64,000 nt of DNA from Oasisia sp. SBJ-2009 (Eukaryota; Annelida; Polychaeta; Sabellida; Siboglinidae): assembly GCA_964017155.1 (NCBI GenBank), contig OZ024856.1, positions 47,447,346 to 47,511,345 of the forward strand, read 5' to 3'. A model generated the notes under the pieces. It saw only the letters and a program-made list of their open reading frames with translations, ran no database searches and was not told the origin of the DNA. A program made the translations under genes and the position numbers. Below, piece by piece: positions 11,340 to 27,769 of the stretch (position 1 is its first letter; each line of letters begins with the position of its first letter).

Positions 11340-13115
11340 CTGCCCTATAGGCCCGTAGACATTTCGGAAGTATCGAAGTTTGACTGTTGATTTGGGTATT
11401 ATATACATATGGCTTTAATATTCTACTAGGTGGAAATTTCAAAAACTGGGCATAACGTGGCGACGGCCATTTTTCAAAATGGCTGCCAAATTCAATATCC
11501 CCGTATCTTAATAAATACGGCAGGCAGAGCAATAATTGTGGTATGCCAATGTATGTATCAGGAGACTCCAATTTCAAATATACAATTACGTGGCTCCTGT
11601 GGCATTTATTTCCGCCATTTTTAAAGATGGCGGTCGTCAATACAAATGTCCCAATATCTCAAAAACTACGTCACATAGAGCAATTTTATTGACGTTGTTG
11701 GATAGCTTGGTGGATAGCGATATCAAATATGTTATATGTTACCTTCAATAACATAACAATTCGCGCCATTTTAAAAGAAGGCGTCTGTCAAAGCCCATTA
11801 TGTCCGTATTTAAGAAATACGGTATTTAGATCCATCGTTCACCACATCTTAAGTGCTTCATGTCGTCGAAGGGTGTAGCAGATATACAGTGGAGACCTGT
11901 TTGACCCACTGTTAACATTAGTTATAAGTTTGAGACGAGTTCAACGCCGTATATGATATGTTCCCTATTATCGCTCAGTATACATGAGATCATATGGTGA
12001 GACCATTAATCGATGTGTCATCTGTATATAACCAAATGCCAATATAATTCTGAATTTCATGTATGTTTGAAAAGTGTCATCACCAGAACACATTACAGAT
12101 GGAAAGGTGCATGTGAAAAACATGTTTATAGGTTAAAGCCTGCATCATTCAGGCCACGACTACCATCGATCTATATAGATTATCAGGTACTGAGCATTCA
12201 AATTATGTTTTAAACCAGGTGGAATTGCCTACGAGATATATTCCACTATTATAACTATCCCAAAAGAGAAGTAGTAATGAGGTATTTGTTTACAATAAGC
12301 CAAGGTAGCCTCATTGATTGAAGACATTTCTATTATATACCAACACACAAGTACATTACTCTAGCTATTATTATTTCAAACTTTTTTGTTTCTTGTCTTG
12401 CCATATTTCAGATAATTGAAAATAAACGTAGCCATGGACAAAAATACATAATAACTTGAGATATTTCACCTTCGGATTTTCATGTGTGCTCCTGCCTCTC
12501 CTGAACTTAATGTATTATTTACATATTGGGCAAGACCGTCGAGCTACTATATTGTGGGGAGACTAGCAGGAAACGTGTCAATAACGTAGCAGAGCTCAAC
12601 AATGACATTGTTAACAAAATTCAAGTATCACAATACCCATACATATGTTATAAACGATATACTAGTATACACAATCTCCGGCCTATTTAGGAGGAACCCA
12701 GGGTAACTGGTGAGATAAACAAACTATAAGAAGCAACCAACAATATTTCCACACGTAGCACAAGCTCTCCCCTACCAGGATCTATCCGGAATACATTGAT
12801 TGTACCATATGTGGGAGTGATAAGATTCGACGCATTTGTTAGATGCACATACGCCTGAAAGTGTATTTGCTGCTGACAGTCAGAAACAAAATATGGGCCT
12901 CCTCAAACTAAATCTTGGAGGCTTTGTCTCATTTATATCCTTTGTTCAAAGAATCGCTATGGGTTGACAGTTACTGAAATTAAGGATTTCATGTTCAGTT
13001 TAGCAGTTAGTTATGATACTGAGTTATACAACAAAGATGTAAACACAAATTTATTGGACAACTATAGTGAAATGGCTGAGTTATGCCCTAGTTATCGAGT
13101 CGTAGAAAAGAGACA
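11340..13115 (+). repeat. Left arm of the 11.3-16.2 kb inverted repeat
   Basis: About 1.77 kb. The outer 850 bp is non-coding, with pieces such as GGCGACGGCCATTTTTCAAA and GCCATTTTTAAAGATGGCGG that themselves form short local dyads (GCCATTTT...AAAATGGC). The inner part carries a degraded coding remnant. The reverse complement appears at 13535-15622. Confidence 0.85.
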
Positions 13116-13300
13116 TTCTCAGAGAGGCTTTTGAAGGAAGTTGATTTCAAGATAGGTGAAAAATGGAGTGATGATTATGAGAAATAATAATGGGAAAACG
13201 TCAGATCAGTTGCTGACTTTCTTTGCCTCGCTATTTGGCATTAAAAGATCTCGTATGTTTAAAATTGAAATGATGAGTATGATGCTTGATGGTGATGACG
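12530..13300 (+). pseudogene. Unidentified mobile-element protein remnant, left copy
   Basis: Translated blocks, broken by stops and frame changes, include [72 protein letters not shown] and SDQLLTFFASLFGIKRSRMF (13214-13273). The order, with a Cys/His-containing N-terminal segment ending in CYKRYT and a later LFGIKRxRM block, resembles a multicopy family of uncharacterised proteins in marine invertebrate genomes that I associate with mobile elements. I cannot name a domain with certainty. A second copy of most blocks lies in the opposite arm. Confidence 0.5.
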
Positions 13301-13511
13301 ATGAAGTGACGCATGGTGACGACGTTGACCACAAAGAGAATACTACATACATAGAGTGGATCGTTATTAACACGCAAACTCAACTCAGTTGCCTCTACCA
13401 CATATTGCGCTATCAAATATTCAAGGGTACAAAAAAGACGCCTGTCAACGTCTGATAATCTCCACACACGACTAACAACATTCATTTCTCTCATCTTTGT
13501 TGCAGTACGTT

Positions 13512-15622
<2,111 letters not shown>

Positions 15623-16199
15623 AATATTTCATAATATTGCTATTAAGGATATCACAAAACTACAACGTGTTCAAAATTGCTTAGCAAGGGTGGTGACTAG
15701 GTCTCCACGCTTTACTCCTTCTAAGCCGCTTCTAAAGTCTCTGCATTGGCTGCCTGTCCAATATCGTATAATGTTTAAGATGTGTACCATTACTTACCAG
15801 GCACTTTCTTCTAAGCAGCCATCGTATTTACATACTTTACTTACTCCTATAAGAAAACCTATTCAACTTCGGTCATCTACTTCTGATTTACTCTTTGTAC
15901 CAAAGGTCAATACTAATATGGGGACCAGGGCTTTTGCTGTGGGTGCGCCTACTCTATGGAATATGCTTCCTTCTAGCGTGAAATCAGTTGAAAAGATTGC
16001 TAAATTCCGTCGTCATTTAAAAACATATCTGTACAATCTGGCCTATCCACCATAGCTCCCTGGCGCATCAATCAATCTGATGACAACTTGATTTGTTTAC
16101 CGACTATGAGATCGATTAATCCTTTTTGTTTTGATGCGCCTCTGAGCTTGGTTTCTAAGGATATAGGCGCAATAGAAGTTAATTAATTATTATTATTAT
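15623..16199 (+). pseudogene. CR1-type LINE 3' end, 5'-truncated insertion
   Basis: An open frame running to the stop at 16053-16055 encodes the ORF2 C-terminus: KLQRVQNCLARVVTR, PLLKSLHWLPVQYRIMFKMC, LRSSTSDLLFVPKVNT, MGTRAFAVGAPTLWNMLPSS and KFRRHLKTYLYNLAY. These are standard CR1/L2-group blocks and are intact across this stretch. A 3' untranslated region of about 130 bp ends in (ATT)n at 16185-16202. The insertion joins the inverted-repeat element three bases inside its terminal TATAGGGCAG, so it post-dates that element. Everything 5' of the C-terminus is missing. Confidence 0.85.
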
Positions 16200-16209
16200 T
16201 ATAGGGCAG

Positions 16210-16218
16210 GTCCTGGAC
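16210..16218. repeat. 9-bp target-site duplication, right copy
   Basis: GTCCTGGAC, identical to 11331-11339, immediately outside the terminal TATAGGGCAG. Confidence 0.8.
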
Positions 16219-16650
16219 TATCCGGCTCGTGCGTCACCTACCAGTCCTTGAAGGCTGCAGTGGGCCTGCCGCCGTGTCGGGTGCTAGCATAAGCACACCG
16301 CTGGACATCACCTGAAGGTCGATTACAACGCCAGTGATTACCTCAACGACACATCCAATCCATACTGCGACTTGTGACCACAAGTCATCCGTGACCCGTC
16401 GTAGCTGTCAACACGGTTTTTCTAACCCGGCATGACCAACCCCCATGTCCATCGAAGCAGCTACTGTCTGGCGCACGACGACGAAGGGCACGTTCCCTGA
16501 AGATGACCCATCAATGCGGTCGGACGTCAGGGTGGAATTGAGCACTGTGTGACACACTGTGCACACAGTCTCCATTGCAGCGACGAGGCCAAGTCAGCGA
16601 CACGGATCACCAAAGACGTAGCGCCACACTCCAGACATATCAGGCCCTTG
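16219..16650 (-). pseudogene. Mutator-like transposase, N-terminal half (split gene)
   Basis: On the minus strand from about 16605 downward one frame reads AAMETVCTVCHTVLNSTLTS, then GNVPFVVVRQTVAASMDMGV and GHAGLEKPC, and another continues VTDDLWSQVAVWIGCVVEVI, TGVVIDLQVMSSG. These match the N-terminal half of the invertebrate Mutator-like transposase domain: the zinc-ribbon-like segment, the (V/A)ASMxxGxGHxGLEKFC block, and the GCVIExxTGLVIDxxVMS core strand. The expected catalytic DGTW segment before the core strand is missing or mutated. The rest of the protein lies at 10640-11330; the gene was cut by the nested element. Confidence 0.8.
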
Positions 16651-16985
16651 ACTAGTGGCAGAGAAGATCTAACAGAGAAGGGTCACTTCGGCAGTTCCAT
16701 TTTGAATTTTGAGACAGCAGCGCCTCTAGCGGACGAATGTGCCGTGTTAGCAGACTGCCAGATGAAACTGCAGTACAAAGTATATGTTCAATTATTCCTA
16801 CGTTATTGAAATTGCACTTGAAGCATTTCATAAACACTGAAGCACGTAAACTTGCAATAGTGCACGTAGCAACATCTTTTCTCACTATCCAGACACTAGA
16901 TAGGCCTATTAGTACATTTGTTAACATCATATTACAGCGTGTTATTTACTTGCATGCACACCTGTGGCTGACGTTGGCTGGTATG

Positions 16986-17083
16986 ATGCACCCTACCCAG
17001 CCCCCCCCCCCCCCATTTCCTATACCCACATCAGCACTTGCTTGGGTTTTTATATTGTTGTGTTTGTTTTTTATGATAACATG

Positions 17084-17148
<65 letters not shown>

Positions 17149-17423
17149 TTTAATATATATATATATATATTTTAATATGTATCACATAATATGAAATATA
17201 TTTGTATATAATAATTTTAAACTTATATATATATTTATACTATATATACATACATATATATACATATTTATGTAATATATTATACATAATACATGTGTGT
17301 GTATATAATGCATTTGTAAGAAATGTTGTTTATTTATGCAATATAATATAATATAATTATATATATATATAATATATTTACATATTTTAAATGGTAATGA
17401 TAATTTACATATATATAGATTAT

Positions 17424-17464
<41 letters not shown>

Positions 17465-17777
17465 ATATATATATATATTATTGAATATGTGTATATAATA
17501 ATTATATAATTTTTATGTATATATTATATATATATACAACAATAATTATATATAAGTTTATAATTATTGTATACACATATATATTACATATTAAATATAT
17601 ATTAAATAATATTAAATAATATACATAAATTACATTATCATTATTATTTATAATATGTATATTATATATTAAATGATTACATTATGTATTTTATATATAG
17701 TAAAAACACAATAATTATATACTTATATATATATATATATATTATATATTTACATATTTTAAATTGTAATGATAATT

Positions 17778-17819
<42 letters not shown>

Positions 17820-18662
17820 ATTAGATATTTAATATATATATATATATTATTTAATATAATATTTATGTATATAATAATTATATACTTATTATGTATATAT
17901 TATATCTATATATACATAAGTATATATCGTTTATAATTATTGTATACACATATATATATACATTACATATTAAATATATATTAAGTATATATACTGTATT
18001 GGTCACCAGGCCTAAACTCCAACTGACACAGACAGCCCCAGTGCAATTTACTGGCAGCCAGATGATGTGGCTGCTAATATGTAATACTAGGTATGCAGGT
18101 ATTGCAATACCTCAGGGAGTTTGACGCCCCTGCCTTGCAGAGTTGTAAACCACTGCCTTGTGGTACAGGTTCTTGACACTTCAACACTTTTTGTCACACT
18201 AAGGTAGAAAAAAATGCAGCAGAACCTAAATCCAGCGGTAGAAATAAAACAAACATTTCATTTATCCTGCAGATATGTATTTGATAGCAGAAATAATGTT
18301 TGCTTGTCTGTATAACAGCGAACGGATATCAGACATAATTGATATTTCAACATCAACGAATGATGATACGTTGCCTACCAGGTTAACAGACTGTTTATTG
18401 ATGGAACTTCCCTGGTGATAGTTGAAAGCGGATTATCCCTACTAGAGCCTATTGCATGTTTAAATGGTAAACCACAGTAGACACCACGTAGAAACAATGC
18501 GTACATTTGGCATGGAAAAGGTTCGTGTGTCGGCAGAGAAAATAAAAAGATATAACAAGTAACAAAATAAAGACATTTACTGATGTAAGATCTATATGAA
18601 TTCAACAATCGTATCAGTCACCTGGGCTAAACTTTGACTAGTCTTGCTAGTTCTTGTATCAA
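16986..18662. repeat. 1.7-kb tandem unit, copy 1 (extra copy)
   Basis: The unit opens ATGCACCCTACCCAGCC followed by a C-run. It then holds about 1 kb of TA-dominated DNA and about 650 bp of ordinary sequence (18000-18662, from CTGTATTGGTCACCAGGCC). Copy 2 begins at 18663 with the same bases and is nearly identical, differing mainly in TA-tract lengths. Only the second copy is represented in the inverted right arm, so copy 1 is a later local duplication or was lost from the other side. A 77-codon minus-strand frame (18375-18608) recurs in every copy but has no recognisable domain. Confidence 0.95.
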
Positions 18663-20364
<1,702 letters not shown>

Positions 20365-20394
20365 ACGTTCCGTTTTCAACGCATCAACGATACT

Positions 20395-22138
20395 GCTACT
20401 AGGTAATACTAGGTATGCAGGTATTGCAGTACCTCAGGTATTGCAATACCTCAGGGAGTTTGACGCCCCTGCCTTGCAGAGTTGTAAACCACTGCCTTGT
20501 GGTACAGGTTCTTGACACTTCAACACTTTTTGTCACAATAAGGTAGAAAACAATGCAGCAGAACCTAAATCCAGCGGTAGAAATAAAACAAACATTTCAT
20601 TTATCCTGCAGATATGTATTTGATAGCAGAAATAATGTTTACTTGTCTGTATAACAGCGAACGGATATCAGACATAATTGATATTTCAACATCAACGAAT
20701 GATGATACCTTGCCAACCAGGTTAACAGACTGTTTATTGATGGAACTTCCCTGGTGATAGTTGAAAGCGGATTATCCCTACTAGAGCCTATTGCATGTTT
20801 AAATGGTAAACCACAGTAGACACCACGTAAAAACAATGCGTACATTTGGCATGGAAAAGGTTCGTGTGTCGGCAGAGAAAATAAAAAGATATAACAAGAA
20901 ACAAAATAAAGACATTTACTGATGTAAGATCTATATGAATTCAACAACCGTATCGGTCACCTGGGCTAAACTTTGACTAGTCTTGCTAGTTCTTGTATCA
21001 ACGTTCCGTTTTCAACGCATCAACGCTTTTTCAACGCAAATATTGCAGCTGGTAATATCGCAGGTGTTATAGAATTTACATATTGCTCAAAAACCAGCCA
21101 ATGGGGTCGATCTATATTGAAATAACTGATGGTTGTTACACTGAAGTAGAAAACATTGAAGCAGAGTCTAATTCTTGCGGTAGAAATGTGCCACAAATGT
21201 CACTTCTCCTGCGGACAATTCCATTTGGAAATCTTTTTGAAAGCCAAATTTTTCACTTGCGGTTGACGGAAACAAACATACTTAGAAATGATACTTCAAC
21301 GTTAATGAATGCTGACGCGTTGTCAATCCGATCTACAAACTATCTGTTGATGGACTATTGAGTGCCAAATGTATATTTTTATGGAAAATAACAGTAGATA
21401 ACCTTGAAACAACGCAGACATTTGGCATGAGAAAAAAGGTCGGTGCAGAAAAACAACAACAACAAAAATTACTGGTGGGCGATCTATGCCAATTCATGCT
21501 CGGACTAGACTTTTTTTCTAGTACTTGCTATACTTTTTGCATCTAACGTTTTTGCAATGTATTAACATCATATTTTCAACGCATCAAAGTCTTCGAGGCT
21601 CAAGTGACAGCTGGTGTTATCGTGGGTGAAACAGAATGTGTGTGTTTCTGAAATACGAGGTTATACAATCATTATATGTAGTACCAGCTACAGTAGAAAA
21701 CACTGCAGCAGGGCCCAAGTCCAGCTATAGAAATAGACCATAAAAACGGTGCATGGAATGCAGAATTAGTTCTTTGAAAGGATACTGCAACGTCAATGAC
21801 AGCTGACTCAGCCAACCCAGTCAACAAACTGTCTATCGATGGGTTTTACCAACGATATTCGAAAGTCGGTTGTCCCTACTGTTAAAAGCCAACTGTATGT
21901 TTATATACTAAAAGCTGCTTGATAAATCACATGGTTCGCGAGTTCGGTCTGAGGTTATATTTAGCACACATAGTGGCATTGGTGCCGCCTCGTGACCATA
22001 ATGTAGAACTAGGGTTGCCACCTTCAACATGGACAAATAAGTGTGTATGCATGTTGTACTTCAGTCATAGTGTAATACATCTATGTTGACTCAAGACAAA
22101 ACCTACCCATACAGACAGTAGGTTGCACTTCAGCCATT
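20395..22138. repeat. Third and diverged fourth copies of the 0.65-kb repeat
   Basis: From GTAATACTAGGTATGCAGGT (20404) to GTATCAACGTTCCGTTTTCA (about 21016) the sequence is a close third copy of the non-TA part of the 1.7-kb unit. From 21020 to about 22000 a much older relative follows: GAAGTAGAAAACATTGAAGC and CAGTAGAAAACACTGCAGCA align with AAGGTAGAAAAAAATGCAGC of the younger copies. The motif TTTTCAACGCATCAA punctuates the copies (20373, 21012, 21574). No coding function is recognised. Confidence 0.8.
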
Positions 22139-22250
22139 GTGTAATAAAAATAATAATAATAAAATACAATATTTATATAGCGCCATAATCACACGGTGCT
22201 CTATGGCGGGTTACAGTACAATAATAATAATAAATTTACAGAGAAATTAA
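22139..22250 (-). mobile_element. 3' tail of a LINE or SINE
   Basis: Read on the minus strand this gives (ATT)n, a segment with CGCCATAGAGCACCGTG, then GGCGCTATATAAATATTGTA and a final (ATT)n. GCGCTATATAAAT followed by ATT repeats is a common 3' terminus of CR1-group LINEs and the SINEs that borrow their tails. No coding sequence is attached. Mirrored at about 36305-36405. Confidence 0.55.
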
Positions 22251-22452
22251 AACATTACAATATTTAGTTAAATCATTTAAAAGCAACCCTAAAAATGACC
22301 CAATGAACTAATATGTAACATGGACAAGCGTGTGTTGTCTCGGTACTATGCGTAATATCTGGATGTCATCAGCACACTGCAGACCACCTGGGGCGATCAC
22401 CGAGTGTTGGAAATATGTAAATACTATGTATATTGTGTCATCTTCAGTCTGT

Positions 22453-22960
22453 GTCAAATAAATATCTGATTCTGTATTAATTCCTATGTATATTATAATT
22501 ACGATCGTCAATCAATGTCAAATGAATATCTGATTCTGTGTTAATTCCTGTGTATATTATAATTACGATCATCAATCAATGTCAAATGAATATCTGATTC
22601 TGGGTTAATTCCTATGTATATTATAATGATGCTCACCAATCAATGTCAAATGAATATCTGATTCTGGGTTAATTCCTATGTATATTATAATTACGATCAT
22701 CAATCAATGTCAAATGAATATCTGATTCTGGGTTAATTCCTATGTATATTATAATGATGCTCACCAATTAGTGTCAAATGAATATCTGATTCTGTGTTAA
22801 TTCTTATGTATATCATAATTGCGATCACTAATCAATGTCAAATGAAGATATGATTCTCTGTTAAAATATGTATATATTGTACGATCATCAATCAATGTAA
22901 TAAATATATTGTTGTGTGTTAATACATATATCGCTCTTTATGTTAATACATATATTAATT
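22453..22960. repeat. 64-bp tandem repeat, about 8 units
   Basis: GTCAAAT(G/A)AATATCTGAT recurs at 22453, 22517, 22581, 22645, 22709, 22773 and 22837, exactly 64 bp apart, then degenerates. Alternate units carry ATTACGATCATCAATCAAT or ATGATGCTCACCAAT before the next start, so a 128-bp dimer has also been amplified. The same array is present in reverse at about 35571-36078. Confidence 0.95.
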
Positions 22961-23092
22961 GATGTCAATACATATGCACATATGTTGACGATTTCATCAA
23001 TACACTGGCACTCATGGAAGATTCGAAAATGGGATGAACAAAATTCGTTTTCGAATTCCACGTATGCATTCGTGCTTGTATGCACACACACC

Positions 23093-23095
23093 ACA

Positions 23096-23166
<71 letters not shown>

Positions 23167-23197
23167 ACACACTGCACACACTGCACACACTGCACAC

Positions 23198-23249
<52 letters not shown>

Positions 23250-23445
23250 GCACACACACACCGCACACACACCGCACACACACCGCACACACACCGCACA
23301 CACACCGCACACACATCGCACACACACACATCACCCACCCATCACACACACTACACAAACAAACACCACGCACACACATCGTACATACACACTACACATA
23401 GACACAACACACACAACACACACCACACACATTCACAACACACGC

Positions 23446-23508
<63 letters not shown>

Positions 23509-23518
23509 ACGTACAGAT

Positions 23519-23589
<71 letters not shown>

Positions 23590-23635
23590 GACACACACAC
23601 ACACACACACTAACACATACACACGCACGCAGGCA
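23093..23635. repeat. (CA)n microsatellite cluster
   Basis: About 540 bp of almost uninterrupted CA-rich repeat with variant blocks CACACTG and CACACACCG. All open frames here are poly(His/Thr) or poly(Cys/Val) artefacts. The counterpart at 34815-35445 is TG-rich and carries a different internal segment. Confidence 0.98.
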
Positions 23636-23699
23636 TGTACATAGGCGATGGGAAAGGTGTAGCAAGGGGAAACTGTCGCTGGAATGTGGGTGGGATGCA

Positions 23700-23945
23700 G
23701 ACAATAGCAGTGGCGCAGTGGCCACTGGCTAGATCTTCGGACTCTCGAATAAGAGAACCTGGGGTCGAATCCTGTGCTGCTGTGTGACAAACCTTGGGCA
23801 ACTAGTTACAGCATCCCTGGACGCTTCCTGGAGACGTCTAGACGGTATTTGATTGAACAGGTCTGTCAGGTAGTAAAAGGCAAAGCACCCTGAGCAATCC
23901 TGAGTATATATGAGCAGTGTATAAGAACTAGCGCTTGAGCTAATT
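23700..23945 (+). mobile_element. tRNA-derived SINE
   Basis: TGGCGCAGTGG (23711-23721) fits the A box and GGGTCGAATCC (23762-23772) the B box of an RNA polymerase III promoter, 40 bp apart, as in a tRNA gene. The sequence between does not fold as a functional tRNA. The body (GTGTGACAAACCTTGGGCAA and onward) and a 3' segment with AAAGCACCCTGAGCAATCCT resemble SINEs with LINE-derived tails. No poly(A) or clear target duplication is visible. It lies directly before a LINE remnant and is mirrored at 34497-34742. Confidence 0.65.
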
Positions 23946-23954
23946 GATAGATTG

Positions 23955-24550
23955 TGACTAAGATGGATAACAATTATCTACCAATTAATGTATTTCTCGA
24001 CCATTCAAAGGCATTTGACACTACTGACTATAACATTTTACAAAATAAATTAGCATACTATGGCCTAAATGGTTCAGCCTTGCAGTTGGTCAAAAAGTCA
24101 CAAAACAGAAAACAATATATTTAAATTGATCAAGTAAATTAAGACATTTGACCTATAGCAATCGGTGTCCCACAAGGTTCTGTCCTAGGACCACTATTAC
24201 TTGTCAATTGTGTAAATGATTTTTCACAAGCTAGTCAATTTATTTTTTGTATGCTGATGATATTACATTATCTACCTCTTTAAATTCTCTGAGTAAAAAC
24301 GACACTCAATAATAAAAGTACAGAAACCGTAATAAATATTTGAAGAACTTTCAAAAATTAATGAATGGCTAAATATAAATAAGTTATTATTAAATAATAG
24401 CAAAACTAAGTACATGGTTTTTCGTATGCCTTATAAACGTATGCAAGCTCTTACACTTAAAATAGATGATATACTTATTGAAAGAGTAGATACATTTAAC
24501 TTTCTAGAATTGGCTTTAGGCACTACCCGTAATCTAAATTGGAGAAAATA
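23955..24550 (+). pseudogene. LINE reverse transcriptase remnant (interrupted)
   Basis: Frames give INVFLDHSKAFDTTDYNILQ, NKLAYYGLNGSALQLVKK, IAIGVPQGSVLGPLLLVN and, in another frame, a YADDITLS-like active-site block (about 24250-24280). The segment ending RNLNWRKY follows. These are consecutive catalytic blocks of a CR1/jockey-group reverse transcriptase. The reading continues after a 577-bp insertion, at 25128. Stops and frameshifts show it is dead. The same relic, with the same insertion, lies in reverse in the right arm. Confidence 0.85.
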
Positions 24551-24632
24551 TGGTAGGGCTTATTATAAATGTTAGTTTATGAATTAATTAGTGAGTAGGT
24601 GTTTATACTAGAGATGAGATAAGGAGAGTTTA

Positions 24633-24681
<49 letters not shown>

Positions 24682-25127
24682 GGTTGTCAGTTTGTTATCT
24701 TTAAATATGCTTGGCAGTTGGTGGGAAACCACATGTTTATATTTATCAGTAGCAGAGTCCATGTCGTTTGTTTTTGTGTATGCTGGGCGGGAATTATGAA
24801 TTTCATTGGTTAGTTTGAATGAGTTTGAATGTGTAGTCAGGCTATCTGAGATATAAAAGAGGGTAAGAGAAAAGTAAAGGCAGTTGAGAGTTGTCAGGCG
24901 CACACAGACTACAGGGTGTGCAGCTGGAGGGTTTCCCTCCGGCTTGGGCTGGGAGGTGAGGCTGGGCTGCCTCCGTGTCGTAGCTGGTTTGGACGGGCAT
25001 TGTCATGTGAGTTTGTGTGTGTATACTCTGGATGTAATAAAGAATGAGATTAAGCAGCTAGTGGCTACGGTAGTTCTGGTTGGTACCTCACCCCCCCCCC
25101 TTATCTAGCGGCGGGACCGCTACGATA
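24551..25127 (+). mobile_element. Probable solo LTR or LTR-like insertion
   Basis: This 577-bp block splits a LINE reading frame (RNLNWRKY before, HTNTIGILNRLKRIITR after), so it is an insertion. It has LTR-like order: a TATA element ATATAAAAGA at 24851, a polyadenylation signal AATAAA at 25036-25041, and about 85 bp to the right edge. A (GA)n tract of about 42 bp lies at 24636-24678. The edges read TGGTAGGGCTTATT and GGACCGCTACGATA; no clean target duplication is visible beyond ATA on both sides. No internal retroviral genes are present. A non-LTR identity is possible. Mirrored at 33316-33891. Confidence 0.5.
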
Positions 25128-25530
25128 AAAACACAAACACAATTGGCATACTAAACAGATTGAAACGTATTATTACTAGACATAAAAGTGTTATTATATA
25201 ACACGTTAATATTATCACATATAAATTATTGTATTATGATTTGGGGATATCAAAGAAATAGAATTTCAAGCATAAAAGGTTGTGTGAATAATGACTTTAA
25301 ATACATATAAACTCACATTCGGAACCACTTTTCTAAATATTTTACTGCTGAAAATAGAAGATATATTAAAGTTACGAGAATTTAAATTTTTATATTTTTA
25401 TATATTTATATGCAATTACCTCCATATTTACTCAACTGGCAAATTATACCAAGTACTAATATACACAATTATAATACTCGTGTAAAGATAATATACATAC
25501 TTTTCGAACTAACATAAATTTGCAATGAAA
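25128..25530 (+). pseudogene. LINE remnant, continuation after the insertion
   Basis: The reading frame resumes with NTIGILNRLKRIITRHKSVI, YNTLILSHINYCIMIWGYQ and later LPPYLLNWQIIPSTNIHNYN, which correspond to the C-terminal region of the same LINE ORF2. Frame changes are present. Read together with 23955-24550 it spans most of the catalytic and C-terminal region of one element. Confidence 0.75.
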
Positions 25531-26124
25531 TGCCTATATAAAAATATGTTTTTAAATAACTACAATGATATATGTACTTTATCAAATTGTTATACATATC
25601 AACTGAATCAATAAATACAACATAGTTTATGTTCATTACGTTTAGCACACATCCACTTCACACACAGTTTCTCACTTCAAATGAACACTTCCAAATAAAC
25701 ATGAATGAATGATGTTTTTTTTAATCGACCAGTATTTCAACCAAATACATACACTATATCCATGTCAAAACAACTCAGAATCAAATACAAATATACGCTC
25801 ATTATAAACATGGTAATAGTATATAATAATTTGTAATACAACATACGGTCAGGAGACTCCTCTAAGACCATGCTGGTTGCTATCGAGGAGCCACTTTTAT
25901 TATCAAAGAAAGCCACATTTATTATCAAAGAAAATACTAAACTATATCACTATATTACTTTTCACGATGAAGTTATGGTGGTTCCTGTGACAGCGACATT
26001 ATTGTCGTAATAGGAGCTACCCACCCCAGTTTGTAAAAGTTATATGATTGTGAGTTTTATGGTACAACAATAATTACTGTAAGTACACATGTTCATATGT
26101 ACTGTTGTTTTTTTGTATAGGCAT
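25531..26124. other. Non-coding DNA inside the left arm
   Basis: No feature recognised. A near-duplicate phrase CCACTTTTATTATCAAAGAAA / CCACATTTATTATCAAAGAAA occurs at about 25890 and 25912, a 22-bp tandem step. The 63-codon minus frame 25737-25928 is conserved in the right arm only because the arms are recent copies. Confidence 0.4.
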
Positions 26125-26202
26125 ACATTCATAATATATATATATATATATATATTATATATAATATGTATATATATATATAATATATATATATTATATA
26201 TA

Positions 26203-26280
<78 letters not shown>

Positions 26281-26282
26281 CT
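26125..26282. repeat. (TA)n microsatellite
   Basis: TA-rich tract with ATATTATATA interruptions, then about 70 bp of pure TA. The right-arm partner (32215-32315) is shorter. Confidence 0.95.
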
Positions 26283-26339
26283 ATTTCAAGAATAAAATAT
26301 CAAACACCACACCTTGGGTGGGAATGGACCAAACAACTA

Positions 26340-26670
26340 ATAATATAACAAGAAAGAGTAAATGGAGGTGGACAGAGCGTACGGTGAGGAATCCTCCAGA
26401 AACTATCACCCATCACGCCAACACATGGAACCCCAGGGAAGGGGCAAAGAAGAAGGTCTCCTGGTAAGGACATACTGTAAAAGAGACAACAGAAATGGAA
26501 CAGACCAGGAGAGAAGGATAAAATGGCCACAAACAGACACCTCGAACAGGAGATAAAAAACACGGCAAATAAGAATTGTCACATGTGACTGGTCAGTCTC
26601 TTGACCGGAGCGACACCACCAGTGTCACCCTTGTGAAGACACCACCAGTGTCACCCTTGTGAAGACACGA
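26340..26670 (+). pseudogene. LINE ORF2 C-terminus remnant plus 25-bp duplication
   Basis: One frame from 26357 reads SKWRWTERTVRNPPETITHH, then ANTWNPREGAKKKVSW, a stop, GHTVKETTEMEQTRREG, a stop and NGHKQTPRTG. This matches the conserved tail of RTE- and L1/Tx1-like LINE proteins (GHxLRxP..I...A..W.P.GKRKRGRPxxTWRR). Two in-frame stops show decay. Directly after, CACCACCAGTGTCACCCTTG recurs 26 bp later (about 26612-26667) as a two-copy tandem. Mirrored at about 31823-32155. Confidence 0.6.
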
Positions 26671-26704
26671 CTTTGTACAATTCTACGTCGATCCTATTTT
26701 GGAC

Positions 26705-26754
26705 ATACACACGTACAAACCACACACACGTACACACACGACACACACACACAC

Positions 26755-26816
<62 letters not shown>

Positions 26817-26981
26817 CACACCACACACACATGTACACACCACACAAACACCACACACACACCACACACCACACACCACACACTCATACACACACAACCA
26901 CGCAATATCATAAAAATATTACACGCATCATACACCACATACACACACATACACAGACACACCACACACACGTACACACAC

Positions 26982-27045
<64 letters not shown>

Positions 27046-27198
27046 GTACACACCACACACACCACACACACACACACACATATGTACACACCACACACAC
27101 CACACACACCACACACACACACATACACACACACACACTCAGACACACACATATGTACACACCACACACACCACACACACCACACACACCACACACAC

Positions 27199-27272
<74 letters not shown>

Positions 27273-27322
27273 GTACACACCACACACACCACACACACCA
27301 CACACACACACACACACACACT

Positions 27323-27353
<31 letters not shown>

Positions 27354-27445
27354 ACACTCACGTACCATTAGTTAACCACGCAATATCATAAATATTTTAC
27401 ACACATCATACGCCACACACGCACGCACGCGCGCGTACACATGCA
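26705..27445. repeat. (CA)n-rich microsatellite block
   Basis: CA tracts are separated by repeated CATGTACACAC or CATATGTACACACCAC blocks and by one ordinary-looking segment, AACCACGCAATATCATAAAA (about 26896 and again 27374), so larger blocks were duplicated inside the array. Confidence 0.97.
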
Positions 27446-27737
27446 CACACACACCACCACCACCACCTACAACCACCACCACCACCAACCACCACCAACC
27501 ACCACCAACCACCACCACTACCACCACCACCAACCACCACCACTACCACCACCACCAACCACCACCACTACCATCACCACCAACCACCAACCACCATCAC
27601 CATCACCACCACCACCAACCACCACCACCAACCACCACCACCAACAACCACCACCATCCACCACCACCACCAACCACCACCACCAACCACCACCAACCAT
27701 CACCACCAACCACCACCACCAATTACCACCACCAATT

Positions 27738-27769
<32 letters not shown>

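Noticed and set aside
18375..18608. A 77-codon minus-strand frame conserved at 18375, 20078, 20639, 37686 and 38220
   Set aside because: The copies belong to recent DNA duplications, so conservation is expected without selection, and no domain is recognisable.
22453..22960. CRISPR-like array
   Set aside because: Units are contiguous 64-bp repeats without unique spacers, in a eukaryotic context.
23034..23732. Long His/Thr- and Cys/Val-rich frames in CA/TG tracts (also 26651-27391, 31185-31846, 34710-35615)
   Set aside because: They are dinucleotide-repeat translations present in all frames.
23711..23772. Possible functional tRNA gene
   Set aside because: A and B boxes are present, but the cloverleaf stems do not pair and a SINE body follows, so it is called a SINE head.
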